Shown here: positions 27,816-36,109 of the stretch, piece by piece
How positions within the stretch are numbered: the first letter of the stretch is position 1
Layout: each line of letters opens with the position of its first letter
Assembly (NCBI RefSeq): GCF_017884005.1
Contig: NZ_QFAY01000014.1
Coordinates: 6,615 to 70,614, forward strand
DNA: 64,000 nt
Source: Streptococcus panodentis
GTDB lineage: Bacteria; Bacillota; Bacilli; Lactobacillales; Streptococcaceae
Direction of reading: 5' to 3'
The notes under the pieces: model-generated
The model's input: only the letters and a program-made list of their open reading frames with translations
Database searches by the model: none
What the model was told of the DNA's origin: nothing
Program-made: the position numbers and the translations under genes

Positions 27816-28094
27816 CTAATTTGAAATTTTAAAGTCTGTATAGGAGTCAAAGTTAGCCATGGTAACATCTAAATAGCTGACTTTAGAGAAAGGAGTAGGG
27901 CCCTTGCGGATTTCCTGGATAAATTTGGCCATGAGTGCCGGTGTTTCAGCCTGGGCCAGAATCCCAACGGTGCCGTCGTCGTTATTCCAGACCCGGCCGG
28001 TGATTCCGCCGATTTCAAGTGCCAGAGAGTAAACCCCCCAGCGAAAACCAACCCCCTGCACACGGCCTTGGGCAGTCATTTTTACTTTTTGCAT
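27816..28094 (-). CDS. acyP: Acylphosphatase
   Basis: 92 residues, the normal length. The catalytic signature GRVQGVGFRWGVYSLA contains the phosphate-binding loop and Arg, and WNNDDGTV supplies the catalytic Asn. Hydrolyses the carboxyl-phosphate bond of acyl phosphates in the cytosol. It lies upstream of yidC2 on the same strand, an arrangement I recall from pneumococcus with the SpoU methyltransferase divergent. AGGAGGCTACC precedes the start. Confidence 0.95.
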   Translation of the reverse strand: MQKVKMTAQGRVQGVGFRWGVYSLALEIGGITGRVWNNDDGTVGILAQAETPALMAKFIQEIRKGPTPFSKVSYLDVTMANFDSYTDFKISN

Positions 28095-28149
28095 GGTAGC
28101 CTCCTGAATGAATTGGAAATGGATTGGACCGAGAAGCCAGAGCAGATGG

Positions 28150-28322
28150 ATACTCTTTCTGTTTGCTGTTCAAAGACAGTCAAAGATGACAAGGCAAAGC
28201 AGCGCAGCCAGCGGAGCTTTTTGACAATTCCTAGCGGAAGCTTTATCTGTCCCCTCAAAACCTCCGCTGGAGCTTTTGAGCAGCTCGCTTCCTCGTTTGC
28301 TGATGATTGTCATTGAGTATGA
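28150..28322 (+). repeat. BOX-like element
   Basis: The left end TACTCTTTCTGTTTGCTGTTC and the right end GATGATTGTCATTGAGTATGA have the look of reversed boxC and boxA ends. The interior holds CAAAACCTCCGCTGGAGCTTTTGAG, a hairpin module related to one at 41900. It lies in the gap between acyP and the divergent trmH-family gene. Confidence 0.55.
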
Positions 28323-28436
28323 GACGATTGAGAGTAAATCTTCCCTAAAGAAGTAGCATCTTGGCTTTTCAAAGAGTATCAGCATTCTCATCGTTTGAGC
28401 AATCGGCCCTCAGTATCAGTGCAATCCGACAAATTG

Positions 28437-28445
28437 TGATATAAT
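28437..28445 (+). promoter_or_regulatory. Extended -10 promoter giving a probable leaderless mRNA
   Basis: TGA-TATAAT ends 6 bases before the ATG of the SpoU methyltransferase gene, so transcription would begin at or next to the start codon. No Shine-Dalgarno sequence is present between them. Confidence 0.6.
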
Positions 28446-28451
28446 GTACTT

Positions 28452-29192
28452 ATGAATATTATAACCTCAAAAGCCAATAATGTGGTAAAAAAAGCTAAAA
28501 AACTGCATCAAAAAAAATACCGCAGGGCTTCCTATCTAATCGAGGGCTGGCATCTTTTTGAGGAAGCGGTGAAGGGTCAGGCTGAGCTGATTCGGATTTT
28601 TGCCTTGGCAGACTATGCAGAGCAGCTGGCGGCCTTTCCCCAGACAGTCTTTGTCAGTCCGGATATTCTGGCAGACCTGGCAGACAGCAAGACCCCGCAG
28701 GGAATTGTGGCAGAAATTGCTCTTGACCAAGAGGAACCGCCTGCAAGCCTGTTTGGGCGCTGTCTTTTTCTGGAGGATGTTCAGGATCCGGGCAATGTCG
28801 GTACCATGATTCGCACAGCGGATGCTGCTGGCTTTGATGCGGTTGTTATTTCCAGTCATTCAGCTGATATTTACAGTCTCAAGACCCTGCGCTCTATGCA
28901 GGGCAGCCATTTTCACCTGCCTGTTTACCGCATGGAGACGGCCGCTTTCATTGCCTTGGCTCGGGCTTCTCACCTGCCGCTCTTGGCAACGACTCTGTCG
29001 GAAGATTCCCTTGATTACAGGGAATTGAGCAGACCCGAAAAGTTTGCGCTGGTTATGGGCAATGAAGGCCAGGGCATCAGCCCAGAAATAGCAGACGCAG
29101 CAGATGTTTTGGTCCATATTTCCATGAAGGGCCAGGCTGAAAGCCTGAATGTTGCAGTCGCAGCCGGCATTTTGATTTTTTTCTTAAGCTAA
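28452..29192 (+). CDS. TrmH/SpoU family RNA 2'-O-methyltransferase
   Basis: 246-residue SPOUT-knot methyltransferase using SAM. N-terminal L30e-like substrate-binding domain (about 1-95), then the three SpoU motifs: NPGNVGTMIRTADAAGFD (about 115-132), LVMGNEGQGIS (about 197-207) and ESLNVAVAAGILIF (about 227-240). The target nucleotide (23S rRNA or tRNA) cannot be told. The ATG is set directly by the extended -10 box, with no ribosome site, so translation appears leaderless. Divergent from acyP-yidC2. Confidence 0.9.
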   Translation: MNIITSKANNVVKKAKKLHQKKYRRASYLIEGWHLFEEAVKGQAELIRIFALADYAEQLAAFPQTVFVSPDILADLADSKTPQGIVAEIALDQEEPPASLFGRCLFLEDVQDPGNVGTMIRTADAAGFDAVVISSHSADIYSLKTLRSMQGSHFHLPVYRMETAAFIALARASHLPLLATTLSEDSLDYRELSRPEKFALVMGNEGQGISPEIADAADVLVHISMKGQAESLNVAVAAGILIFFLS

Positions 29193-29237
29193 AATTCAGA
29201 AAATGAGGTATAATAGAAAGCAATTGGAGGTGATGCG

Positions 29238-29729
29238 ATGCCTTACAGGGAGGACAAGGAATTTATGGCTTATGTTGGCCGTCTGCTTGAGCAGCCCAGT
29301 GTTCAGCGTTTAAAGGAAATTCCCCACCATATTCATTCCAACCGACTTGAACATTCTATCAATGTCAGTTATACTAGTTATAGAATTGCTAAAAAGCTTG
29401 GCTGGAATGCCCGCAGTACGGCCCGCGGCGCTCTGCTGCATGATTTATTCTACTATGACTGGCGGGTGACCAAGTTTAAAAAAAGCCATGCTTGGGTTCA
29501 TCCCCGCTTAGCCGTTCGCAATGCCCGCAAAATTACCAAATTAAATAAAGTCGAAGAGGATATTATTGTCAAGCATATGTGGGGGGCAACCCTTGCACCG
29601 CCGCGTTACAGGGAGTCCTATATCGTGACCATGGTTGACAAATACTGTGCTGTCAAAGAAGCGACAGAGCCTTGGCGGCGGAAAATTGGTAATCGCAAAT
29701 TGTTTCATCGCAGAATGATGAAACCCTGA
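29238..29729 (+). CDS. HD domain protein
   Basis: 163 residues, a single HD-type metal-dependent phosphohydrolase domain. Histidine 35 region HSNRLEHSINVSYTSY supplies the first metal ligand, and GALLHDLFYYDW the HD pair (about 74-85). A later H-x-x-G loop (VKHMWGATL) fits the fold. Soluble and cytosolic; substrate unknown, probably a nucleotide. Promoter TATAAT at 29209-29214 and a strong GGAGGTGA site. The Bax1-like gene follows 30 bases later. Confidence 0.85.
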   Translation: MPYREDKEFMAYVGRLLEQPSVQRLKEIPHHIHSNRLEHSINVSYTSYRIAKKLGWNARSTARGALLHDLFYYDWRVTKFKKSHAWVHPRLAVRNARKITKLNKVEEDIIVKHMWGATLAPPRYRESYIVTMVDKYCAVKEATEPWRRKIGNRKLFHRRMMKP

Positions 29730-29759
29730 ATTTCAGTGTACAATGATAAAGGAGAAACT

Positions 29760-30443
29760 ATGAATCATACAATTATCCACGATAAGACGGATGTTAATAC
29801 CTTCTATGCTAAAATCTATTCCTTGGTCGGAATCGGTCTGGGAATTTCGGCTTTTGTCTCAGCCTTGATGCTGACCCTCTTTCAGGACGTCATTATTTCT
29901 GTTCTGACAGGCTCCATTTGGATCTTTTACGCAGCTGGTGCAGCTGAGCTGATTCTGGTCCTGGTGGCTTCGGGAATGGCTCTGAGAAACAGCAGTGCAG
30001 CGCTGCCTATTTTCCTGCTCTATTCTGGGCTCAATGGTTTTACCCTCAGCATTATCATGGCTCTGTATACCCAATCAACCGTTCTGTCCGCCTTTGTGAC
30101 GGCTACCATTATGTTCTTTATCATGGCCTTTATCGGCAAGGTGACCAAAAAAGACCTTTCTGGTATCGGGAAAGCCTGTATGGCGGCTCTGATTGGCCTG
30201 ATTGCTGCTGGTCTGGTTAATATCTTTCTGCAAAGTTCGATGATGGACTTTATTACCAGCATCATCGGAGTAGTCGTGTTTTCAGGTTTGATTGCTTGGG
30301 ATAATCAGAAAATCCGTTATGTCTATGAGCAGACCAATGGCAATCCCGGCAATGGCTGGGCCGTTTCCCTTGCGCTTTCGCTCTATCTGGACTTTATCAA
30401 TCTTTTCCTCAATCTGCTGCGTATTTTTGGCAGAAGGGATTGA
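29760..30443 (+). CDS. Bax inhibitor-1 / YccA family membrane protein
   Basis: 227 residues with seven predicted membrane segments and the family end (IAWDNQKIRYVYEQ... followed by ALSLYLDFINLFLNLLRIFG). Bacterial members have been described as calcium leak channels or FtsH modulators; no specific role can be read here. The start is the ATG after AAAGGAGAAACT; the frame extends 8 codons further without a ribosome site. It follows the HD gene on the same strand. Confidence 0.9.
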   Translation: MNHTIIHDKTDVNTFYAKIYSLVGIGLGISAFVSALMLTLFQDVIISVLTGSIWIFYAAGAAELILVLVASGMALRNSSAALPIFLLYSGLNGFTLSIIMALYTQSTVLSAFVTATIMFFIMAFIGKVTKKDLSGIGKACMAALIGLIAAGLVNIFLQSSMMDFITSIIGVVVFSGLIAWDNQKIRYVYEQTNGNPGNGWAVSLALSLYLDFINLFLNLLRIFGRRD

Positions 30444-30454
30444 GGAGCTATTTA

Positions 30455-30609
30455 GAGGCTGAGACAGACTCCCATGATGGCTGTGTCCTCACCCACAGAG
30501 GGATGAATCTTTTGGAAGATACCGTATAAAAAGTCCTTCAGTTTCGCTTTGTTTTGGTAAAAAACTCTTGACGCGGTAGCTGATTGCTCAAAGCACTGCT
30601 TTGAGGTTA
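30455..30609 (+). repeat. GAGGCTGAGACAGACTCCC repeat, copy A
   Basis: About 155 bases that recur, with small changes, at 41765-41925: GAGGCTGAGACAGACTCCC, CTGTGTCCTCAC, GATG...CTTTTGGAAGAT, CGCTTTGTTTTGGTAAAAAA, GGTAGCTGATTGCTCAAA. Not obviously coding. It begins 11 bases after the Bax1-like gene. Confidence 0.75.
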
Positions 30610-30689
30610 CGGATGAAACATCCGTTAGGATGTGTCAAGACTGTTCGTCTTTTAGACTCCAAAAAGCTCCTAATCATCCTCGCGGGGCT

Positions 30690-30738
30690 GGGACGACGAA
30701 CTAAATTTTTAAAAATTTAGTTCTGTCCCACCGCCTTT
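30690..30738 (+). terminator. Strong terminator hairpin
   Basis: GGGAC...GAACTAAATTTTT pairs with AAAAATTTAGTTC.GTCCC, nearly loopless, followed by CCGCCTTTTTT. It would end transcripts from the HD-Bax1 pair. Confidence 0.8.
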
Positions 30739-30853
30739 TTTATTTTTATTTTACAAATTGGAGCTATACAGAGTCAGGCAGCGTTCAGGCCTTTTTGTTT
30801 CCCCTGCTTTTTTATGATATAATGAAGCAAGCAAAGAGAAAGCAGGAAAGAGT

Positions 30854-32104
30854 ATGAAAAGACCTTTTATCAGCCGCCAAGCATTAGCCCAGATCACAGA
30901 GGAGTTTCCCACGCCTTTCCATCTCTATGACGAGAGAGGGATTCGGGAGACGGCGCGTGCTCTGCATCAGGCTTTTGCCTGGAATCCAGGCTTTAAGGAG
31001 TATTTTGCAGTCAAAGCTACGCCGAATCCCACTATCCTCAGGATTTTGCAGGAAGATGGCTGCGGGCTAGACTGTGCCAGCTATGTGGAACTGCTGATGA
31101 GCCAGAAATTGGGCTTTGCCGGGCCGGATATCATGTTTTCCTCCAATAACACTCCGGCAGAGGAATTCCAATTTGCCCGCCAGCTGGGAGCGACCATAAA
31201 CCTTGACGCTTACGAAGATGTGGCTTTTCTGAAAGAGACTGCGGGCATTCCCAAGGTCATTTCCTGCCGCTACAATCCCGGCGGAGTCTTTGAGCTGGGA
31301 ACCAGCATTATGGACAACCCAGAAGAGTCCAAGTTTGGGATGACCAAGGCGCAGCTGATTCAGGCTTTTAAAGAGTTAAAGGAGCTGGGTGCTGAGCAGT
31401 TTGGAATCCATGCCCTCTTGGCCTCTAATACTGTCAGCAACGACTACTATCCTGAATTGGCCCGCCAGCTTTTTGAGCTGGCTGTAGAAGTAGTGGCTGA
31501 GACAGGAGTCGAGCTGGACTTCATCAATCTCTCGGGCGGCATCGGTATCAACTACCGGCCCGAAGAAGAGGCCAATGACATTGCCGCTATCGGCGCAGGC
31601 GTTCGTCAGGCCTATGAAGAAATCCTGGCACCGGCAGGACTGGGGCAGGTCAAGATTTATACCGAGCTGGGCCGCTTTATGCTGGCGCCGCATGGTCTTT
31701 TGGTCACCAAAGTAACCCATAAGAAGCAGACCTACCGTACCTATCTGGGGGTGGATGCGTCAGCGGTCAATCTGCTGCGTCCGGCCATGTACGGCTCTTA
31801 TCATCATATCACCAATATGGACCGTCCTGACGGGGAAACGGAGCTGGTCGATGTGGTCGGCAGCCTCTGTGAAAATAATGATAAATTTGCCGTTCAGCGC
31901 CGGCTGCCTGTCAGTCAGATCGGCGACACGCTGGTCATCCACGATGCCGGTGCCCACGGTTTTTCTATGGGCTATCAGTACAATGCCAAGCTCCGCTCCA
32001 GCGAAATTCTCCTGCAGGAAAACGGCCAAGCCCGCATGATTCGCCGGGCAGAAAGACCCGAAGATTATTTTGCGACGCTCTATGGCTTTGATTTTGAAAA
32101 ATAG
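30854..32104 (+). CDS. lysA: Diaminopimelate decarboxylase
   Basis: PLP-dependent fold-III decarboxylase, last step of lysine synthesis. 416 residues. The PLP Lys is in YFAVKATPNP (about 49-58). FGIHALLASNT, the glycine loop LSGGIGINY (about 219-227), ELGRFM and the active-site Cys in GSLCENNDKFA (about 337-347) are all present. TGA-TATAAT at 30815-30823; AGGAAAGAG precedes the ATG. It stands alone, followed by a long non-coding stretch with the start of the accessory region. Confidence 0.9.
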   Translation: MKRPFISRQALAQITEEFPTPFHLYDERGIRETARALHQAFAWNPGFKEYFAVKATPNPTILRILQEDGCGLDCASYVELLMSQKLGFAGPDIMFSSNNTPAEEFQFARQLGATINLDAYEDVAFLKETAGIPKVISCRYNPGGVFELGTSIMDNPEESKFGMTKAQLIQAFKELKELGAEQFGIHALLASNTVSNDYYPELARQLFELAVEVVAETGVELDFINLSGGIGINYRPEEEANDIAAIGAGVRQAYEEILAPAGLGQVKIYTELGRFMLAPHGLLVTKVTHKKQTYRTYLGVDASAVNLLRPAMYGSYHHITNMDRPDGETELVDVVGSLCENNDKFAVQRRLPVSQIGDTLVIHDAGAHGFSMGYQYNAKLRSSEILLQENGQARMIRRAERPEDYFATLYGFDFEK

Positions 32105-32171
32105 AGAAAATTTGGTATAAAAGTCTCTCAAACCAGATGACAGTTTTATATAGAATTCTCTTGGGTCAAAT

Positions 32172-32342
32172 GATTATATAGACTGCTTTTCTATTGAAAG
32201 GATACCTGAAATTGCGAGTCAGGACGATATTGTTTTAGTGATTTCTTTAAATGGCAGTTTAGAAGAGACAAATGCAATTTTATTAAAGGCCAAAGGGAAT
32301 GAAGCTAAGACTGTTGCCAGTACAAATCTATCGATTAGTTGA
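32172..32342 (+). pseudogene. RpiR/MurR-type SIS-domain regulator remnant
   Basis: The frame from NDYIDCFSIERIPEIASQ through DDIVLVISLNGSLEET and ILLKAKGNEAKTVASTN to a TGA reads as the phosphosugar-binding SIS domain of RpiR-family regulators (family pattern D-V-V-I-x-I-S-x-S-G-x-T-x-E, ...A-K..G-A-x-V-I-A-I-T-x). The helix-turn-helix N-terminus and most of the SIS domain are missing, and a stop closes the frame at 32151. It is a fossil of a sugar-phosphate regulator just upstream of the phosphate-compound locus. Confidence 0.6.
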
Positions 32343-32445
32343 TTGATTATACATTGCATGTTTATAACACCCCACTATTCAGGAAAGATTAAGCTCACAC
32401 TCGAAGCTCTATTTAATGAGTAATATCTTATACGAAAAATATTAC

Positions 32446-32502
32446 GGCTCTATACTATCTGGAGTGGATCTACCCACTACAGAAATTATAGAGCCTATTT
32501 TT
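32446..32502 (+). terminator. Hairpin with nested arms, probable terminator
   Basis: GGCTCTATA pairs with TATAGAGCC; within it AGTGG pairs with CCACT. The sequence TATTTTTAT follows. It may be an old element end rather than a gene's terminator, as no intact gene precedes it. Confidence 0.55.
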
Positions 32503-32621
32503 ATAGCCAAAAATTCTTAACCCAGCAGATCGTGACTAACTATTTGAGGTGGTGAATAAGATTTAGTTTTTCCCAAACCCTCAACAGTTTAACAGGTTGC
32601 TGAAGCTTGCGACGTTGGGCC

Positions 32622-32652
32622 AAGAACTAAAAATTGAACAGTTTTAGTTCTT
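32622..32652. other. Isolated hairpin in the lysA-GDPD gap
   Basis: AAGAACTAAAA and TTTTAGTTCTT form a perfect 11-base stem around a 9-base loop, flanked by GGGCC and GGGCC-like bases. The rest of the gap from 32500 to 32700 shows no gene. Confidence 0.45.
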
Positions 32653-32713
32653 ATACAGAGAGCGGGCCAGACTTCCGACATGCAAGTCAACCCTCCATTT
32701 TTTTGCACAAAAA

Positions 32714-32743
32714 TTGATACGTTCCAAACCAATGCCTTATAAT
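32714..32743 (+). promoter_or_regulatory. Upstream promoter with operator-like motif
   Basis: TTGATA (-35) and TATAAT (32738-32743) lie 18 bases apart. TTGATACGTTCCAA at 32714-32727 overlaps the -35 box and is repeated, with T changed to C, at the next promoter 104 bases downstream. The ACGTTCC core around a central CG is typical of LacI-family operator half-sites. Confidence 0.6.
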
Positions 32744-32817
32744 TAGAAAATACATTGGAAAATTCTGCGGAGAAAACACTTTTATTCATATATTCAGAAG
32801 AAAAACAACAAAAATAA

Positions 32818-32845
32818 TTGACACGTTCCAAAAATAATGTATAAT
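32818..32845 (+). promoter_or_regulatory. Main promoter of the GDPD-ABC locus with operator-like motif
   Basis: TTGACA (32818-32823), 16-base spacer, TATAAT (32840-32845), about 40 bases ahead of the GDPD start codon. TTGACACGTTCCAA at 32818-32831 duplicates the motif of the upstream promoter. It is a likely binding site for the LacI-type regulator encoded at the end of the locus. Confidence 0.7.
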
Positions 32846-32886
32846 AAAATGTAAGGGGTTACATTTTAAAAGATAAGGAGGACTTT

Positions 32887-33699
32887 ATGGAATCTCTTTT
32901 AGAGTTACGCAAAAAAGGCGTTATTGTTGCAGCCCATAGGGGTACTAGCGGTGGGAATGTCATTCAAAATACTGCTTTAGCTTATATAAATGCTCTGAGG
33001 CATGGAGCTGATATGGTTGAAGTGGACGTGATACGCTCAACTGATGGAAAATTCTATGGCTTTCATGATGGGCAAGAAGACATTGTTTTTGGTGAGAAGC
33101 TCAATATACTCAAGATGAGTTCAGCTGAAATTGATAAGCAGCCAGTCCGGAATACTTCGGGAGAATTTATTTCTCAAAGAGTAGAAAGTTTGGATTTCAT
33201 TTTCAGTAAGCTGTACGGGAAATGCTGGATTAATATTGATCGCAGCTGGTTTTATTGGGACACTTTTTTAGATAAATTAAAAGATAGTGAACTTTTGAAT
33301 CAGTTATTGCTAAAAGCACCTGCTAAGAAAGAATATCTAGATATGCTGGTTCAGTCAGGTTTAAAGATTCAGTTTATGCCGATTGTAGCGACGAAAGAAG
33401 AACTGGATTTGGTTCTGTCTTACCAAGAGCTTGAACTTGCAGCTATAGAATTGATTTTTGAAAATTTTGATTCAGAACTTTTGAAAAAAGACACTATAGA
33501 ATCTTTGAAGCGAAAAAATATTTTATTGTGGGTCAATGCTTTAACTTTAAATGATACTATTTTACTATCTGCTGGTCTAGATGATAATCTTGCGATTATA
33601 GAAGGCGCAGAGGAAAGCTGGGGACGGTTGATGGATCTTGGTTTTGACATTATTCAGACAGACTGGCCTTTATTATTAAAAAACTATAACAAGGGTTAA
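32887..33699 (+). CDS. Glycerophosphodiester phosphodiesterase family protein
   Basis: 270-residue TIM-barrel phosphodiesterase that would release glycerol 3-phosphate and an alcohol from glycerophosphodiesters. The catalytic signature is intact: AAHRGTSG (His, Arg), the E-x-D pair MVEVDVIRSTDGKF and YGFHDG (second His), all within residues 15-60. No signal peptide, so the diester must be imported first. AAGGAGG precedes the ATG. It heads the accessory locus and is followed, after a BOX-like element, by an ABC importer. Codon use is more AT-rich than in flanking housekeeping genes. Confidence 0.9.
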   Translation: MESLLELRKKGVIVAAHRGTSGGNVIQNTALAYINALRHGADMVEVDVIRSTDGKFYGFHDGQEDIVFGEKLNILKMSSAEIDKQPVRNTSGEFISQRVESLDFIFSKLYGKCWINIDRSWFYWDTFLDKLKDSELLNQLLLKAPAKKEYLDMLVQSGLKIQFMPIVATKEELDLVLSYQELELAAIELIFENFDSELLKKDTIESLKRKNILLWVNALTLNDTILLSAGLDDNLAIIEGAEESWGRLMDLGFDIIQTDWPLLLKNYNKG

Positions 33700-33710
33700 A
33701 ATTATTTACT

Positions 33711-33978
33711 AATACTCTTTGAAAAACTCTTCAAACTGCATCAGTGTCGCCTTGCTTTACCAGTCCGGGGGAGTGAAAAGGTCTGGTAGACCTTTACAGC
33801 CCGAACCTAGAAACGAGATAGTGAGGTAGAAAGGTTGCGGATAAGGCAAGCGAAGCTTGTATCAGCCGCAAGACTTTGACTGACTTTGTCAGTCTTATCC
33901 GCGCCTCAACAATCTCCCAGACTGTTGAGCAACCTGCGGCTAGCTCCCTAATTTGCTGATGATTTTCATTGAGTATAA
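33711..33978 (+). repeat. BOX-like composite element
   Basis: The left end AATACTCTTTGAAAAACTCTTCAAACTGC followed by TCAGTGTCGCCTTGC is a reversed boxC-type end. The right end, with CCTGCGGCTAGCTCCCTA and then TGATGATTTTCATTGAGTATAA, is boxA-type. Between them lie a CCGAACCTAGAAACGAGATAGTGAG module shared with 41719-41763 and several short hairpins. It separates GDPD from the binding-protein gene and contributes the bases before its start. Confidence 0.7.
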
Positions 33979-34003
33979 AATCTTAAAAACGGAGGAACAT
34001 AAA

Positions 34004-35059
34004 ATGAAAAAACTGATGATGCTGATGACAGCTTTCTGCTTATTGGTACTGACAGCCTGCGGCTCGTCTGCTAAAAATGAAAATTCTGAGTCTGAAACTG
34101 GTAAGGTTGATAAGAATCAGCAATTGGTTATTTATTCTAACTCTGCTTCAGATGGCCGGAAAGAGTGGCTGACAGAAAAAGCCAAAGAAGCAGGATTCAA
34201 TATTCAAGTCGTTGATATTCCTGGCGGAGAATTGGCTGACCGTCTAATTGCAGAGAAGAATAATGGAGTAGCCGATATGGTTTACGGCCTTAATAATCTG
34301 GAGTACAATAAACTCAAAGCAGAGGATTTACTCGTCAAGTATGAACCATCATGGGCATCCGATGTAGATACAAGTCTTGGCGATAAAGAGGGTTACTACT
34401 ATCCAACGGTTGTTCAGCCACTTGTTCTGATTGGGAAAAAGGATGTGAAAATGCCGAGTGACTGGAGCGATTTAGCTGATACGCAGTACAAGGATAAGTA
34501 CGGTATTTTCAGTCTAAGCGGAGGAACTTCTAAGACAGTGCTGGCAAGTATTCTAGTTCGTTATAAAGATAAAAATGGCGATTTAGGTATTTCCGATAAA
34601 GGATGGGATATTGCTAAAAAGTACATACAAAATGCTTATATTTATGCGCAGGATGAAAATTTTGCGACAACTATTTTAGAGGGAGACAAAGGCCTTGACT
34701 ACAGCATGGTCTGGGGTTCAGGTCTATTGCAGGCTGAAAGCGAACGCTCTTATGATTTCCAAGTTATGAGTCCGAAGGTCGGTGTACCATTTGTTACAGA
34801 ACAGGCAGCTGTCATTTCTTCATCTAAAAAGCAGGAGTTAGCTAAAGAATTTATTAATTGGTTTGGCGGAGAAGAATTGCAGGCTGAATGGAGTAAAAAA
34901 TTTGGAACCATTCCGGCCAACAAGAAAGCGCTGGAATCTGCTTCAGAAGACGTGAAGAAATTTAGAGAAGAAGTTAATCCGCAGGAAATGGATTGGGAAT
35001 TCATTGCTGAAAACATTGACAAATGGGTCGAAAAAGCTGAATTAGAATTTGTTCAATAA
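34004..35059 (+). CDS. ABC importer substrate-binding lipoprotein
   Basis: 351-residue lipoprotein (signal with lipobox LTAC, Cys about 19) of the extracellular solute-binding family that includes Fe3+-type, AfuA-like sugar-phosphate and putrescine-type binders. SNSASDGRKEWLTEKAKEAGF opens domain 1, and VSGG-like FSLSGGTSKTVLAS and WGSGLLQAESER line the cleft. The Tyr pair typical of Fe3+ binders is not evident. The start is set by GGAGGAACATAAA before ATG. With the next two genes it forms a complete importer; GDPD upstream suggests an organophosphate ligand. Confidence 0.9.
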   Translation: MKKLMMLMTAFCLLVLTACGSSAKNENSESETGKVDKNQQLVIYSNSASDGRKEWLTEKAKEAGFNIQVVDIPGGELADRLIAEKNNGVADMVYGLNNLEYNKLKAEDLLVKYEPSWASDVDTSLGDKEGYYYPTVVQPLVLIGKKDVKMPSDWSDLADTQYKDKYGIFSLSGGTSKTVLASILVRYKDKNGDLGISDKGWDIAKKYIQNAYIYAQDENFATTILEGDKGLDYSMVWGSGLLQAESERSYDFQVMSPKVGVPFVTEQAAVISSSKKQELAKEFINWFGGEELQAEWSKKFGTIPANKKALESASEDVKKFREEVNPQEMDWEFIAENIDKWVEKAELEFVQ

Positions 35060-35092
35060 TTAAAATTAATTAGTTAGTTATAGGGAAGCAAG

Positions 35093-36100
35093 ATGATTAA
35101 ATTTGATAATATCGAAATTTCTTATGGGGATTTTGTCGCCATTGAAAATTTAAATTTAGAAATCGAGGAAGGTGAGTTTTTCACTTTCCTAGGCCCTAGC
35201 GGCTGCGGAAAATCAACAACCCTTAGAGCTTTAGTCGGTTTTTTAACTCCAAGCAAAGGCAGTATCTTTGTGGATAGCAAGGATATTACCCATACAGAGC
35301 CGGAACAGAGAGGCATTGGAATTGTTTTTCAGTCCTATGCTTTGTTTCCGACCATGACAGTATATGAAAATATTGCTTTTGGTCTGAAAGTTAAAAAAGT
35401 TAGTCCAGATATTATTAAGGCAAAGGTTTACGAGGTTGCGAAAAAGATTAAGATTTCTGAACAGCAGTTAACGAGGAATGTTTCGGAATTGTCGGGCGGT
35501 CAGCAGCAACGGGTTGCTTTGGCGCGTGCTTTGGTGCTGGAACCTACCATTCTATGCTTAGATGAACCCTTATCCAATTTAGATGCAAAACTACGAATTG
35601 ATCTTCGCAAGGAGCTGAAACGACTGCAGAAAGATCTAAAAATTACAACTCTTTATGTTACACATGATCAAGAAGAGGCTCTGACTTTATCCGATAGGAT
35701 TGCAGTCTTTAATAATGGTTATGTTGAGCAGGTTGGCAGTCCTAAAGAAATTTACAATGCATCAAAGACCCAGTTTGTCTGTGAATTTATCGGGGACAGC
35801 AATGTTCTGTCGGCAGAAGTTCTTCAGGAGATTTCTCATGGTACAGATTATCACTATCAGGATAAGGAAGGGTTTATTCGCTTGGAAAGGCTTCGCTTCA
35901 CCAGAGAAAGCGAGCGGGATTTGAGCTGTCAGGCAGTGGTCAGCGATTATGAATTTGAAGGTATTTTAATTAAATATACAGCAAAATTAGCAAACGGCGA
36001 TACTATTTTTGTTCTGGAAAAAAACGATGGCATTTCAAACAGAGAAATCGGCGATCGCATAACCTTATACCTTAATCCTGATGATGTACTGCAGTACTAG
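35093..36100 (+). CDS. ABC importer ATP-binding protein
   Basis: 335-residue ATPase: Walker A LGPSGCGKSTTLRAL (about 34-48), Q-loop VFQSYALFPTMTV, signature LSGGQQQRVALARAL (about 137-151), Walker B TILCLDEPLSNLDAK and switch His in VTHDQEEAL. A C-terminal TOBE domain (about 240-335) places it with the iron/spermidine/glycerol-phosphate importer ATPases. It follows the binding protein by 33 bases and precedes the permease by 9. Confidence 0.95.
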   Translation: MIKFDNIEISYGDFVAIENLNLEIEEGEFFTFLGPSGCGKSTTLRALVGFLTPSKGSIFVDSKDITHTEPEQRGIGIVFQSYALFPTMTVYENIAFGLKVKKVSPDIIKAKVYEVAKKIKISEQQLTRNVSELSGGQQQRVALARALVLEPTILCLDEPLSNLDAKLRIDLRKELKRLQKDLKITTLYVTHDQEEALTLSDRIAVFNNGYVEQVGSPKEIYNASKTQFVCEFIGDSNVLSAEVLQEISHGTDYHYQDKEGFIRLERLRFTRESERDLSCQAVVSDYEFEGILIKYTAKLANGDTIFVLEKNDGISNREIGDRITLYLNPDDVLQY

Positions 36101-36109
36101 GAGGCTGAT

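Noticed and set aside
32343..32700. Possible insertion-sequence end (nested hairpin with GGCTCTATA arms)
   Set aside because: No transposase fragment, matching second end or target duplication could be found; kept only as a hairpin.
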